Below, one piece after another: positions 35,401 through 48,500 of a DNA stretch of 64,000 nucleotides (its first letter is position 1; each line of letters begins with the position of its first letter). The stretch lies in NCBI GenBank assembly GCA_010015675.1, contig ML976984.1:1334082-1398081 (forward strand). Direction: 5' to 3'. Both the position numbers and the translations under genes were made by a program. Below the pieces are notes generated by a model that saw only the letters and a program-made list of their open reading frames with translations, was not told the origin of the DNA and ran no database searches. This stretch comes from Byssothecium circinans (taxonomy: Eukaryota; Ascomycota; Dothideomycetes; Pleosporales; Massarinaceae).

Positions 35401-38229
35401 AAGGTGATATCTTACTAATCCGTCTAGTCTAACTAGATAAGCTCTAGATTGCTGGGCTCAATCTTTTATAACGTGTTCTAGCAACCTTACGCGCTAGTTC
35501 TTAGCTAAACATCATGCCTTTCTACTAATCTATAGTAGGATTATGCTTCCTAAGCTAATTATATCTAATTAACATGTCTTCTTCACTAAGATCCATGATG
35601 TTAAGGGCTGTCGTGTCCTTAATTCTAAGTACGTGGAATAACACTTCTTAGGTTTCCAACCTTAAGAATCTATTACTATAGGATATTAGTCTATTATTAG
35701 CTAATACTACTCATATTAGACGTTCCTTATCTTAATAGGGTATGTCATATTTCTTAACTACTTATAGGGAGATAATTATCTATGCAGCTCTACTGTCTAC
35801 TAGTGCTGTAAGCCTGCGTCTATGTACGTATACCTCTACCTTTAATTAATGAACTAGTGGATCTAGGTGTCGTACATTATATAGGGTCGTTGTAAGAATG
35901 CTCTCACCAGCGTGACCTAGTCCCTAGTAGCATCCTAGTTTTTTAATCCCTAGGGTCCTTCTATAGATCTTCCTACTACCTATTCTTCTAGCAGGTGGAT
36001 GTAATAGTCGTCTATATAGCACGCTATCTAAGGTAGGCGAGCATGCTCTACCTCTGCGTTATCTAGTCGTGGGAAACCTTTCCTAAGTTTCTCTAAGAGA
36101 TGTGCTTAACATAAGTTATTAAAGCACTATTTATAGGGTAGGTCATTATAACTTTCCCTATTAATAGCTTTAGGTGGGCGTCTTATAGTCTAAGTATATA
36201 AGATATCATCTCTAGCAGCCCTATCTTCTAGGTGGCCTTATAGCTAGTGTTGCGTTTCTAGCAACGTTCGCCATATCTATTACGTGAGTGCCGTCTTTTA
36301 TCCGAAAGCATCTTCCTTAGTTTTATTAGGAAGTAGCAGGAATTTATACCATTTACATACGTCCGCTAAGCACTTAGAAGGAGGCAATAGCTTATAGTGG
36401 GCTCTATACTAGGTCTATGCTACTTCTTCCTTTAGGAGGAGATAAAACATACATCCTAGGAGGGATAGGTATTCGTTCTAATTAATCTCCTTATGTCCCT
36501 TATCTAAAGGGTGTCCTATGGGGTAATAGTAGAGACATGCGCTATTCTTATATACTAATATTTCTCTATCTATTCTACTAGCTAGCTAGTATCCTGCAAC
36601 ATGCTTACTAAGCTAGTATAGTTAGTAGTGCGTATCGTAGCACCTGCTCTAACCTAGGCGTTCATGCTATTTTTACTAATATTTAAAGTAATGTATGTAG
36701 CAGTTATCTTCCATATAATCTATTAATAGGAGAAGGGCATAAGAGGCTTATCTAGGCGTGTGTCGCACACTTTACCTTTCTTATAGGTAAGTAATATAGT
36801 ACTCCCTTATATAGTTATACTATTTAACTTCATTATGTTTATTATTAATCTTAATTTATTATACTTTTATCTATAGGCCTTACTCCTTCATCACTATTAC
36901 TACTGCTTCGTGGGCATGGCTACCGCGTACCAGCGTGTCATAGGTGCATGTTTCACCTTTATATGTATTATCCCTATACATCTAGTATAGATCTTCTTTA
37001 AGCTATTAAAGGACCTCATAGTTATCTATCTAGTTTAAGGGTTATATTACTTAGGTCGTAATAGATTCTGTGTCACTAACTTCGTTATTAGATGGTTCCG
37101 TAGCCTGATCTGCTTCTAGAGGTAGGCAAGGAGTAGGCTGCTAACGTAGCACCTCTAAGTTATCCTCTTTAGGTCCTATTACCTTAAACTTAATCATCCT
37201 AATCTTAACCGCTCTAAGCTTGCTTGCTTAGCCTTGGTTCTTTAGGTAGTCCCTGCGGAAGTGTCCTACTTCGCCACATTAGAGACATGCTTTCTTCTTA
37301 AAGCGTTCCTAGCGTTATTCATGGGTTAGGCTATCTAGCTATCTTCCCTTACTCTTATCAAACTACTTCTTTTATTAGACTTTATCTGTTATCACTACAT
37401 TACTATCATGGTCGTAACGTAGTGCCTTCAGCTTTCTATAACGTCTAGAGTTAGGAATAATCATTATATCCTATTGTTTCTTTTGTAGCGCTCATTCGTG
37501 GAGCCTATTATTGATTTAGGTGGCTAGGTCAATCATGTCTTATAGGTCTTCTAGCTTATCATGATGGATTATTCTATCCTTAACGACTTCCTTCAGCCTA
37601 TTATAGAAGGCTGTGCGCAATAGCGCATCATCCTAATTAATCTTTAACTGTAGTTGCTTAAACTCTGTCACATATCTAGTAACTAACCTATCCTGCTAGA
37701 TCTAAGAGATCTTCTACTCTACCTAGGTCTCCTTATCAAGTTCTCTAAACACCTTTTAAATCTCTTCCTTAAACTTCGTCTAGCTCTTAAAGATAGCCTT
37801 TGTATCATCTTTGCAATTCCTCATATCATTCGTGAGGTAGTCATCTATGAAGGGCTGCATCTAGGCAGCTGCCTTATCCTTTAAGTGCATGCTAGCCGCG
37901 AGGATTTTGTCTTCATCATTTATTATGAGGTTGAACTAATAGTATAAATCCATATTAGTAAGAAATGGCTTTAAGCTATCTTATCCTCTATTATACTTCT
38001 CTAGCGCCGTAATCTTTCCCTAAGGAGTAGTATTTCTAGCCTAAAGCTAAGCTATCACTTATATTAGTTCATTAATCTGCATGGCCTATTGCTATAACTA
38101 GTTAGCCTAGGTAGCTATTACTAATACTAGGCTTAAAGTAGGTATGTTAACACTACTACTAGTAGCACGTAGGGTAGCAGGAGCTACTATTACGTACGTT
38201 TAGGTTCTTAAACCTATAGGTAGTTAAAG
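32440..38229 (-). pseudogene. Gypsy B gag-pol with chromodomain, RIP-degraded
   Basis: Read from right to left. Gag lies near 38200-37200, with a zinc knuckle near 37300-37250 (CGEVGHFRRDY, last Cys lost to Tyr). The protease near 35825-35790 reads ALVDSRAA where VDSG is expected. In the reverse transcriptase, MPFRLMNAPAIF is followed by TTYLDNILVY, with YLDN at 34738-34727 in place of YLDD. Integrase covers about 33900-32900. A C-terminal chromodomain lies at about 32505-32400 (YEVKEIKDLQRFKR, WKYLVKWKD), placing it in the chromovirus group whose integrases target heterochromatin. Numerous TAG/TAA stops. Confidence 0.82.
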
Positions 38230-38704
38230 TGTTACTAAGGGGTATACTAGCCTTACCTAATCTAGGTAAGGGGAGGAAGGTTAGTGTATAGTATATACGT
38301 TAGGTAGTATTCTTTAGTAATTTAAGAGGTAAACGTATGAAGTAAACTAATTCTATAATAAACTATAGAATAACTAAGTATTAATCTAGGTAAGAGATAA
38401 ACTATTAAGAGTTAACTATAAAGAATCAGAATTAGAAAGATAAAGGAAATCTGTTCAACCTTTATACTACTTATTCTGTTCCTTCGCTCCTATGATCTCT
38501 TGAGATCCTAAGATCACTCCTGATCTCTTAATCTCTTAGGATCCAGAGATCAATCCATGATCTCTGTTCTTAGCGAGATTAATGTCACGTGACCGCTGAC
38601 CTAATCCTGCCCTACGCATTACTGTGTTACTATCCTCTGGTCTTAACACCTCCTATGCTGTGTCATTTAGTCTTGGATACCCTGTATCCTTCTTATTCGT
38701 AACA
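38230..38704 (-). repeat. 5' LTR of gypsy B
   Basis: 475 bp, plus-strand start TGTTACTAAGGGG, end GTAACA; followed by the CTTAC duplication. Confidence 0.9.
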
Positions 38705-38709
38705 CTTAC

Positions 38710-41700
38710 GTTTTAATTTTGGCGTCTAGTGGTGCTAGTTTAAGGAGTAATTTATAAAAAATAAAGTATATGCGTATGCTCTTAAAGAGTTTTAGCTTAA
38801 ACGTTACTAGTTCTTTAGCCTTTAAGATTTAAAAAGGTCCTATTTAGAGGTTATCTAGTTTATCGCATAGCCGTTTAGTTTTTAAATTTTTTTATGATAA
38901 AAAAACTTTATCCCCCTTTTCAAGGGTTAGTCCCTTAAGCCTTTTCTTATTTGCTAATCTAGCTGTCGTAAGGTTCCTTTAAGCAATTCATTAGCTTAAT
39001 TTATTATGTAACTTGCAAAGTAGTCGTGCCTTATCGTTAGCTCTAGCTAAAAGACTTTTAACGTCCTTAGAATTTTAGTAAGCAGTTAGCTTATATCCGT
39101 AGTTCGCGTAGTGTAGCGAGTATTCTATTATTAAAGATCTTATACTATTATAAGCTAATTATGCTATTAGCAAAAGTTTAACCTAGTTATCTTATAGCTT
39201 ATTAGCGTACATTTTTAGATACTATTCTAGTGTCTAGTTCGTTCATTCCGTCTAACTATCTATCTACGGATAAAAGCTAGTTAAAAGTTTCTTATTAACT
39301 TTAAGCTTTGCTAAAAACGTGCTTTAATACTTAGAGGTAAATAGTATTCTATAGTTAGTAATAAACTATTCTAGCATACCGTATTAACTAACGAGTACCT
39401 TAGTTACTTTGTAAGCTATTTCCTTAGCTATAACTATTTCCTTTATTAGTACGAATATTAATGCTTTAGTTAATTAGCCAACAATTACTAATATTAAGTT
39501 GCATAGCCGTGCTAATCTAGGTTCTAACGATTTTAAGAGCTTTACTATAAAGTCTATCGTAACGTTGATCTATAGGCGTGCGGGTAGTTCTAGCAATTAA
39601 AGTAATCCGTAGGGCTTATGTCTCTTAGGCTTATTTTTAGAACATGCTAAATAGTTACTTATTGCGTTCTAAACTGCTTTTCGTACATTAAGGATTAAGT
39701 ACTCATTCAAGATCTATTAAACTATTTTGTTAATCTTAGAGTGTCCATATTCTTTAGACTTATATAGCTTTCGTATCAAGGTTAGTACGTAAGCTTTTTA
39801 TAATATAATCTATCGTTTTTAGTCTTTAGATAGTCCTACCTTTAGGTAATTTACTAAGTCGTATTCTACCCTTAGCTCTAGAGTTAAATGACTGTAATCC
39901 GCAAAGTCATATACCTTTAGTCCCTAATAATTAATCCTAGCTACCTTAGTTAATTAGGGTTGATTATAGCTTATACTTTTATTATAGTCCTTTCGTAGGA
40001 TCGCGTCGTGCGTAATAGGTCTATCTATTTCCTAAAGGTTAGATCTTTAGCTAAAAGCATCCGCCACTCTATTTAGTAATCCTAGGCGATAGTATACCTT
40101 AAAGTCGTAGTCTACTATTATCTTAGCCTATCTAACCTATCGTTAATTAAGCTTCTTAGTCGTTATAAAACTTATTAGGTTCTAGTAATCTAAATATACT
40201 TCTACCTAGTATTTAGCGCTTACTAGCTAGGCTTGCTATTGTTTAAAGGCATCTACTATTGCTAGTAGTTCCTTGTCGTAAACGTCATAATTAAGTTCTA
40301 CTTTTAAGAACTTTTAAAAGTAGTAGAACACTAGTCTCTACTTCTTATCTTCGCCTTGCTATAAGAGAATCGCTCCTAAGGCGTAGTCTAATGCATTTAT
40401 TTCTACTCGTAGTAGTCGTTCTAAGTCGTGCATCTATAGCATAGAGGCTAACAAGAATAATTTCTTAAGCTTTTTAAATGCCTTTTATTGTTCCTATCTC
40501 TAATAGAATCTCTTTTCTTTCTTAGTAATTTCTATAAGAGGCGCTATAGTTTTTAAATATCCTATAATAAACTTCTAGTAGAAGTTAGCGAATTTTAAAA
40601 AAAAAATTATACGTCTTTTACTATCTTAGGTATTAGCTATTTTTTTATAGTTTTAACTTTCTTTAGGTCTATAGCGATGCCGTCTTATAATACAACAAAC
40701 CCTAAGTAGTCCGTCTTTGTAATATAGAATTTGCATTTCTCTAACTATAAAAGTAATTAATACTCTTTAAGCTTCCTAATCACCTTCTTAACGTGTTTAA
40801 TATAATTCTTAAGCGTTCCTAAGGTATACACTAGTATATTATTTAAATACGCAGTTACAAAAACGTCTAAGTATTCGTAAAGTACTCTATTAATAAGCGC
40901 CTAAAACGTTGCAAGCGCGTTTGTTAGTCTAAAGGGCATAACTATATACTCGTATAATCTATAATAAGTTTTAAAGGCAGTTAGCTATTTAAAGCCCTTA
41001 GCTATCCGTATTCGATAGAATCTGTCTCGTATATTAAATTTTATAATCTACTTAACTCCTTAAAGGCGGTCTATAAGTTCCTAGATTAATAGAAGAGGGT
41101 AACAATTGTTCTTTATTACGTAGTTTAGCTATTTGTAATCTATATAGAGTCGTAGCTTTTTATTCTTCTTTAGGACAAAGAGAATTAGTAAGGCCATTAG
41201 GCTTATACTTTTTTATATATATCCTTGCTTTAAGTTTTTCTTAATGTACTCTCGCAGTTCTAAGTGCTAGTTTAAAGTAAGCAGATATATTAGTCCTAGG
41301 TGTAGCTTCGCGCTTTCTTTTAGGTAAATCTCGTAATCCTAATCCTAGTAATCTAGTAATGCGGTTTCTTTTATTTCTTTAAATAGATCTTAAAACTCTT
41401 CGTATTCTAGTAGTATCGTTAGTTAAGGTTCGTCTTTCGTAGGCGTAACTCTTCGTATTTATATAACTCCTATTTGCGAAGGGTCTTTTTTATAGATCTT
41501 TTTAACCTTATAAGGCGATATCTTACTAATTCGTCTAGTCCAACTAAGTAAGCTTTAGATTGCTAGGCTTAATCTTCTATAGCATGTTCTAGCAACCTTG
41601 CGCGCTAGTTCTTAGCTAAACATTATGCATTTCTACTAATTAATAGTAGGATTGTACTTCTTAAGCTAATTATAACTAATTAATAGTAGGATTGTACTTC

Positions 41701-44380
41701 TTAAGCTAATTATAACTAATTAACATATCTTCTTTACTAAGATCTATAATGTTGAGGGATGTTATGTCTTTAATTTTAAGTACGTAGAATAACACTTTTT
41801 AGGTCTCTAACCTTAAGAATCTGTTGCTGTAGGACATTAGTCTATCGTTAGCTAATACTACTTATATCAAACATTCCTTATTTTAATAGGGTATGTTATA
41901 TTTCTTAACTACTTATAGAGAGATAATTGTCTATATAACTCTACTATCTACTAGTGCTATAAGCCTGCGTCCGTGTACATATACCTTTACCTTTAATTAA
42001 TAAACTAGTAGATCTAGGTATTGTACGTTATATAAAGTTGTTATAGGAGTACTCTTACTAGCGTAACTTTATCCCTAGTAGCATCCTAGTTTTTTAACTT
42101 TCTAGGTTTTATTAGAAACTATCCTAATCCCTATTTATTAGATAGGTGTATTAAATAGCCGTCGTTGTAATACGCTATCTAAGATAGGCATCTATGCTTT
42201 ATCTCTACTTTTTCCTTCCTTAGGAAACCCTTCCTAAGTTTCTTTAAGAGGTGTGTCTAACACATGTCATTAAAGCATTATTTGTAGGGTAGATCATTGT
42301 AACCTTCTCTTTTAATAGCTCTAGGTAGGTATCTTATAGTCTAAGTACGTAAGATATTATCTCTAGTAGCCCTATCTTCTAGATAGCTTCGTAGCTAGTA
42401 TTGCGTCTCTAGCAACGTTCGCTATATTTATCGTGTAAGTATTGTCTTTTATCTAAAAGCGTCTTTCTTCGTTTCATTAAAAAGAGCTAGGAATTTGTAG
42501 CGTTTACACACATCCGTTAGACACTTAAAAAAAGGTAGTAGCTTATAGTTAACTCTATGCCTAGTCTATGCTACTTCTTCCTTTAAAAAGAGATAGAACA
42601 TGCATCTTAGTAGTAATATATACTAGTTCTAATTAAGCTCCTCGTGTCCCTTATCTAAAGGGTATCCTATAAGGTAATAGTATAAACATGCGTTATTTTT
42701 ATACTTTAGTACTTCTCTATCTATTCTACTAGCTAGCTAGTATCCTACGACGTGCTTACTAAGCTAGTGTAGTTAGCAGTGCGTATTATAGCACCTACTT
42801 TAACTTAAGCGCTCGTGCTACTTCTACTAGTATTTAAAGTAATGTACGTAGTAGTTGTCTTCTATATAGTCCTTCTTTAAGAGAAAGGCGTAAGAAGCTC
42901 GTCTAGGTATATGTCGCACGCTTTTTCTTTCTTACAGGTGAGCGACGTAATGCTCCCTTGTGCAGTTATACTAATTAACTTCGTCGTATTCATTATTAAT
43001 CTTAATCTATTATACTTTTATTTATAGACTTTGTTCTTTTATTGCTGCTACTATAGCTTTATAAGCGTGACTGCTGCGCACTAGTGTATCTTAAGTACAC
43101 GTTTCACTTTTATATATATTATCTCTATACATCTAGCATAGATTATCTTTAAGCCGTTGAAGGACCTTATAGTTGTCTATCTAGTTTAAAAGGCAAGTTA
43201 TTTAAGTTAAAATGGATTCCGTATTACTAATGCTATTATTAGAGGATTCCGTCGCCTAATCTAGTTCTAAAGGTAGGCAAGGAGTAAGCTACTAACGTAG
43301 CACTTCTAGTTTACTCTCCTTAAGTCCTGTTACCTTAAACTTAATTATTCTAATCTTGACTACTTTAAGCTTGCTTGCTTAGCCTTAGTTCTTTAGGTAG
43401 TTTCTACGGAAGTATCCTACTTTACTACATTAAAGACATGCTTTCTTCTTAAAGCATTCCTAGCGTTGTTCGTAAGTTAGGCTATTTAGCTATTTTTTTT
43501 TACTTTTATTAAACTACTTTTTTTATTAAACTTTGTCTATTATTACTACGTCGCCGTCGTAGTTGTATTGTAGTGTTTTTAGCTTTCTATATTATCTAAA
43601 GTTAGGAATAACTATCGTATCTTTTTACTTCTTCTACATTGCTCGTTCGTAAAGCCTATTATTAATTTAGATAGCTAAGTTAATTATGTCTTATAAGTCT
43701 TCTAGCTTCTTATAATAGATTATACTATCCTTAACAGTTTCCTTTAACCTATTGTAGAAGGCTGTGCGCAACAGCGCATTATCTTAATTAATCTTTAACT
43801 ATAGTTGTTTAAACTTCATTACATATCTAGCAACTAACCTATTCTACTAGATCTAAGATATCTTTTGTTCTACTTAGGTCTTTTCGTTAAGTTCTTTAAA
43901 CACCTTTTAAATCTTATCTTTAAACGTTGTCTAGCTCTTAAAGATAGTCTTTATGTCGTCTTTACAATGCCTTATCTCATTCGTAAGATAGTCGTCTATA
44001 AAGGGTTGCATCTAAGTAGCTGCCTTATCCTTTAAATGCATGCCAGCCGCGAGGATTTTATCTGAATCCTCCGTTAAGGCATTAAATCGATAGTACAAAT
44101 CCATGTTAGTAAGGAATAGCTTTAAGCTATCTTATCCTTTATTATACTTTTCTAGCGTTGCAATCTTTCCATGGGGTATAGTGTCCTTGGCCTAGAGTTA
44201 AGCAATTGCTTGCATCAATCTATCGATCTATTTAGCCTATTGCTATAACTAGTTAGCCTAGTTAGCTATTACTAATGCTAGACTTAAAGCAGGTGTACTA
44301 ACACTACTGCTAGCAGCACGTAGGGTAGCAGGAGCTGCTATTACGTACATTCAGGTTCTCGAACCTATAGGTAGTCAAAG
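38710..44380 (-). pseudogene. Gypsy A gag-pol, RIP-degraded
   Basis: Read from right to left. Gag at about 44200-43300 includes MHLKDKAA, MQPFIDDYLTNEI and a zinc knuckle near 43400-43450. The protease lies near 41950. The reverse transcriptase active site at 40849-40838 reads YLNN where YLDD is expected. RNase H and integrase follow down to 38710, where element B interrupts just before the chromodomain. The rest of the chromodomain is at about 24270-24396. Stops are very frequent. A 40-bp tandem duplication sits at 41641-41720. Confidence 0.8.
41641..41720. repeat. 40-bp tandem duplication in gypsy A
   Basis: Bases 41641-41680 are repeated exactly at 41681-41720. The homologous region of gypsy B (near 35530-35570) has one copy, so the duplication arose in this copy. 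Confidence 0.9.
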
Positions 44381-44867
44381 TATTACCGAGGGGTATACTT
44401 GCTAGTCTTAATCCTTGTTAGAGGAGGTCGGTTAGTATAAGGTGTATACGTTAAGTAGTATGCTTTAATAATTTAAGAAGCAAATGTGCAAAAGTAACTA
44501 ATTCTATAACTAACTATAGAATAACTAAGTATCAATCTAGGTAAGAGATAAACTATTAAGAGTTAACTACGAAGAACTAGAATCTAAAAGATAAAGGAAA
44601 TCTGTCTAGTCTTTATATCATTCGCTTTATTCCTTTGCTCCGTCCTATGAACCCTGATCTCTAGAGATCGCCCTTAAAGGCAAGATTACTCTTACTTCTT
44701 CGTACAAGCCTAATCTCTAGAGATTAGTGTTCTTGGCGAGATTAATGTTACGTAACTGCTAACCTAATCCTGCCTTACGCATCATCGTGTCGCTATCCTC
44801 TAGTCTTAATACCCTCCGCGCTACATTATCTAGTCCTAGATACCCTATATCTATTCTATTTGTAACA
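44381..44867 (-). repeat. 5' LTR of gypsy A
   Basis: 487 bp, begins TATTACCGAGGGG and ends GTAACA on the plus strand; same length as 22980-23466, diverged mainly by transitions. Confidence 0.9.
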
Positions 44868-45407
44868 CAAGGCCTAACAAAAGCCTTATAAGTTAAGAAG
44901 AAGTATTAGAAGAAGAGCAAGCCTCTAGACCTACAGCAACGCAAGGAGTACTATGGTAGAGTAGTTTTCTAGTCCCTAAAAAAGCTAAGGGAGGCTAGAG
45001 TACGTTTAGCTATTAAGGATTAAGAAAAAAAGGAGCAATAACTTAAGAAAGCTTGTAAGAAAGCAGAATAGGCCTTAGCTAAGCTACGTAAGCTACAAGA
45101 GAAGGAAGAAAAAAAAAGGTTAAGGGCTAAAAAGAAGGAGGAAAAGGAGAAGATCATGGCGGGGAAGGAGGCTAAGAAACAACGCAAAATTTAGGAGAAA
45201 AAAAACTCTAAAAAGGCTACACAAACTTCCTAAAAGGGAAAGAGGAAGGCCTTAAAGCCTGCCGCAGCGCCAAAATAGAAGAAAAAACAACGTGTGGTGG
45301 TTGCTAAGGATAGGGGGGATAAAAGTAGTAAAATAGCGCGCGATCTAGCACCTATAACTATAACGCGCCGTGGCCGCAACATTAAACTTCTAGCGAAATT
45401 CCAATAG
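44868..45407 (+). pseudogene. pogo transposase, C-terminal basic tail
   Basis: Resumes directly after the outer gypsy LTR. A Lys/Glu-rich helical tail (ALAKLRKLQEKEEKKRL, KEKIMAGKEAKKQRK) ends with RRGRNIKLLAKFQ and TAG at 45405-45407, close to the usual tail of fungal Fot-like transposases. Several stops are present. Its 5' five bases (CAAGG) are the mutated right copy of the gypsy target duplication CAAAG. Confidence 0.8.
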
Positions 45408-45514
45408 CGCATCTTTTTCGCAGCAATTTGTATAGTAATTGAATGAATTATTAGAATATTCTAGCTATTATGGATGGCTCAGTAACGAGGTGTTGTAAAC
45501 TGCGTGATTTGGTT

Positions 45515-45560
45515 GGGGTGCGCCATTTGCTGAACCCCGCCAAGTGCTGAACCAACACGT
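45515..45560 (-). repeat. Right inverted repeat of the large pogo element
   Basis: 46 bp, perfect inverted match to 21529-21574; followed by TA, then the PDR coding sequence. Confidence 0.95.
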
Positions 45561-45562
45561 TA

Positions 45563-48500
45563 CTGACTAATTCTGCAGCTGAGCATTGCACTGGAACGTC
45601 TCCCAAAGAAGCCGAGATTAGTCCGCTGGTGTAGTATGTGAGTGGGGTTACCCGATACATGAACTTCCAAAATCGGGGTAACATGGACGGCTTCGCAAGG
45701 ACTCCGCAGAAGATCAAAGAGAGCGAGTACAACAGCTGAGCAATGTTCACCGCCGTTGCAGCAGACTTCATCCCCGCCACCACGAGGTATGACAGTGACA
45801 GCGTAAACTGCATGAAAGACCAGATGAAGAGGAAAATGACTCCTGATCGCTCGCCGATGTCGCATGTCGATTCGCCGTTGCGCTGCATACCGATTGGATA
45901 GTACCAGCAAACGAAGAGGATCACTGACATGAGGGTTTGCCATGCGATTTCGACGATGAAGTTGGCTAAGAGGAAAAAAATCCACGAATACATTTTTGAC
46001 GGCCCCTCCCGGATTTCGTAGATCGATAATTCGTAAATTGCGGGATGATCTGTTGGTCGAGGTTTGTGAATATCGTCATCAGCAAAAATATTGCGAAGAT
46101 TTCGTTTTGAATGCCTTGCAACGTGTTTGGTGAAAACCAGAAGGAAAAGCCAATAACCAATGCCGAGCCAAGACACAGAGCGGCTTTCGAGTACAGGTAT
46201 GTGTGAGTTCGCCAGAAATGCTTGAACAGCCTTGATGTAACGGTTCGGAGCTGGGTCAAGGACGAAGTAGCAAACTCTAATCTCTTCATATCGTCGTTTT
46301 CGGTTTTGTGTAATTGGTCGCAAAGCACCTGGATCCGTTGTTGAACCAGATGCTTTTCAGTCGAGCGTTCCCACTCTTTGCCCCAGTCGACGGACTGTGT
46401 GGGACTGGCTGTCACTTCCATTAGCCATTCAGCAGGGTTTTGCTTGACTGCACAAGTAGCCGCGCCTCGCTCCTTGAAATATCGGTTGACTGTTTGGGAG
46501 TTCGCGCCGATATCCCCAAAGTATATGCATCGTCCTTTTCGGAGGAGGAGTAGGCGATCGAACATAGAGAAGAGTGACTCAGATGGCTGGTGGACTGTGC
46601 AAAGAATGGCTTGGCCTTCATCTGCTAGTCGACGCAAAAGAGAGCAAATTGCCCATGCGGTATCGCTGTCGAGTCCGGAAGTGGGCTCATCGAGAAACAA
46701 CAGAAGCTTTGGTCGCGCCGCGAGCTCCGCTCCAATCGTGAATCGTTTGCGCTGTTCGACATTAAGACCTTCCCCAGCAATGCCGACAATAGCCTCAGCA
46801 AATTTTTCCATTCCCAATGAACAGATCACGTCTTCTACGTAAGAAAGCCGTTCCTCTTGGGTGTAGGATCGCGGCTGCCGTAACATGGCGCTGAACTGTA
46901 GTGCTTCTCGTACTGTTGTCGAGGGTAAATGGATATCCATTTGCTGAGCATATCCGATGTTGCGAGCGTAGCCATCGGAAGCAAAGGCTGGGTTGATGAG
47001 CATGTCACCACGCACGATGCCAACTGCGGCCCGCCCGGCGAGAACGTTCAAGAGTGTTGTTTTGCCGGCTCCACTCTCTCCCTGTTCTAGTTTAGTCATA
47101 GTTTGGGAATACGAATCAACAATGCCGATACCCTTCTTGCACAAAATCAGTTCCAGTAAAGAGAGGAACACACTTACCACAAGAGCTGTAAGAGTGCCAT
47201 GTTCGATCCACCCATCGACCTCGTCGAGAAGCCTTTTGTATGCTTTCCCTGCCTTCACGTCGAATGTTATTTTGTTCCAGCAAATTGCCACCTTCCCATG
47301 GTTTTCGGATACTCTGGCTCCTTCAGTGGTGTTCTGTCTGGGTGAACCAATTACGCGGGGATCAATTCCATCAGATGCTTCGGCTGATGCAAGCTTGCGA
47401 TCCTTGAACCAAAGAACCTCGCCTCTGCTCTTTTTTACCGTGGCATACGCAGCCCCGAAAAGGTGTAGAGCACATGCAAATAGCATGATTGCACATAGAA
47501 TGCCGAAGTTTCTGGAAGACGGTCAGCTGAATCCACATGTAAGAGTGCCATTACTCACCTCCACAAATGATTCGTGCTGTATGCGTAGCTCAAACGAATA
47601 TGATCCTCACCAAGAACCGTGGGTTGCCCAGGGCGAGCTCTGACTACGTTGCATGTCTTCTCAGCTGTGGAAGAATCGTAAGACGAACCGCGAGGAACAA
47701 ACTCTCCACACCTAAATTCTCTACCAGAGAACTCATTGATCATAAGACTCTCGAATGTATAAGCGACAGGATTGACGTAGTTGAACCATCTGAGTCACGG
47801 GCGCATGTACGGTACTGGTAGTGGGAATCCGGAATAGATCATGAGCAACAACATGAAGATTGCAGCGGGCGCCATCGATCCCGCCAAAGTCGAACACCAA
47901 CTCCCAATGGTCCGAAAGAGCATTGACATGATGAGAAGGCAGGCAAACGAGAAGAACCAGAAAGTGCAGAAGGCAGAGCCGGTCCGTCGCAAGTTCGTCA
48001 GGAAGTAGATCGGAACGTTGAAATTGACGGAGAACAGGAACTTGTTTGGTAAATCGGTTACCATGGAGGCGATGGCTTCGGAAACCGGCTTGTATAGTGC
48101 GTATCGGTAGTGCTTCTCGACTATGGGTCTTGATACCCAAAGCAAGCCCGGTTCAAAGCCACTGACGAAGGCGTTGAGAAGTGTTGCGAAGAAGAGTAGA
48201 GAAGACCGCGCAAAAAAGCTACTTGTGTCGTTCGGAAGGTCCAAGAAGACAGTGCCCAGCACGATTCCCAAGATACAATTGCCCACAAGATTCGAGATAG
48301 GCGGTGAAAGGTCGTTGTGTATTCGAATGAAGCCTCTTGCTACGCAAAGAGCGATCTGCTGGGTGATGGGTGCTTGATATTCTTTCACCGATATATTGGC
48401 CGAGGTGAGCGGGTAGCTCTCTTCAAACTGGGCCATGTCTCTTAGCAGCTCGGCACGCTCTAAACTTCCTTTCCATGTCTCCGCCATTTCAGCCGCTGTG

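Larger units (their letters stand above)
24397..38704 (-). mobile_element. Gypsy element B (middle), related to A, inserted in A
   Basis: Minus-strand element with 475-bp LTRs at 38230-38704 (5') and 24397-24871 (3'), flanked by a perfect 5-bp duplication CTTAC (24392-24396 and 38705-38709). Element C interrupts it at 25373-32109; net length about 7.57 kb, matching A. LTRs are clearly related to those of A but 12 bp shorter. It is less RIP-degraded than A, as expected for a younger layer. Confidence 0.92.
22980..44867 (-). mobile_element. Gypsy element A (outer), chromodomain LTR retrotransposon
   Basis: Minus-strand element with 487-bp LTRs at 44381-44867 (5') and 22980-23466 (3'). Flanks are CAAAG (22975-22979) and CAAGG (44868-44872), a 5-bp duplication with one transition. 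It is interrupted by element B at 24397-38704; net length about 7.58 kb. Strong AT enrichment and loss of nearly all Gln and Trp codons to stops indicate RIP. It inserted in the pogo transposase. Confidence 0.9.
21529..45560 (+). mobile_element. pogo/Fot-like DNA transposon, itself filled by nested gypsy elements
   Basis: Perfect 46-bp inverted repeats (21529-21574 and 45515-45560, starting ACGTGTTGGTTCAG) flanked by TA on both sides (21527-21528, 45561-45562), the duplication of Tc1/mariner-pogo elements. The transposase is on the plus strand, split by the gypsy nest at 22980-44867. Without the nest the element is about 2.14 kb, normal for Fot-like transposons. It inserted in a TA within an exon of the PDR transporter. 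Its own coding is RIP-degraded. It is the oldest layer of the nest. Confidence 0.93.

Noticed and set aside
21660..45400. Centromere or plain AT-rich isochore
   Set aside because: The whole stretch is explained by nested elements with exact ends and duplications.
46993..47643. 216-codon plus-strand frame
   Set aside because: Shadow of the PDR NBD2 exons and introns on the minus strand.
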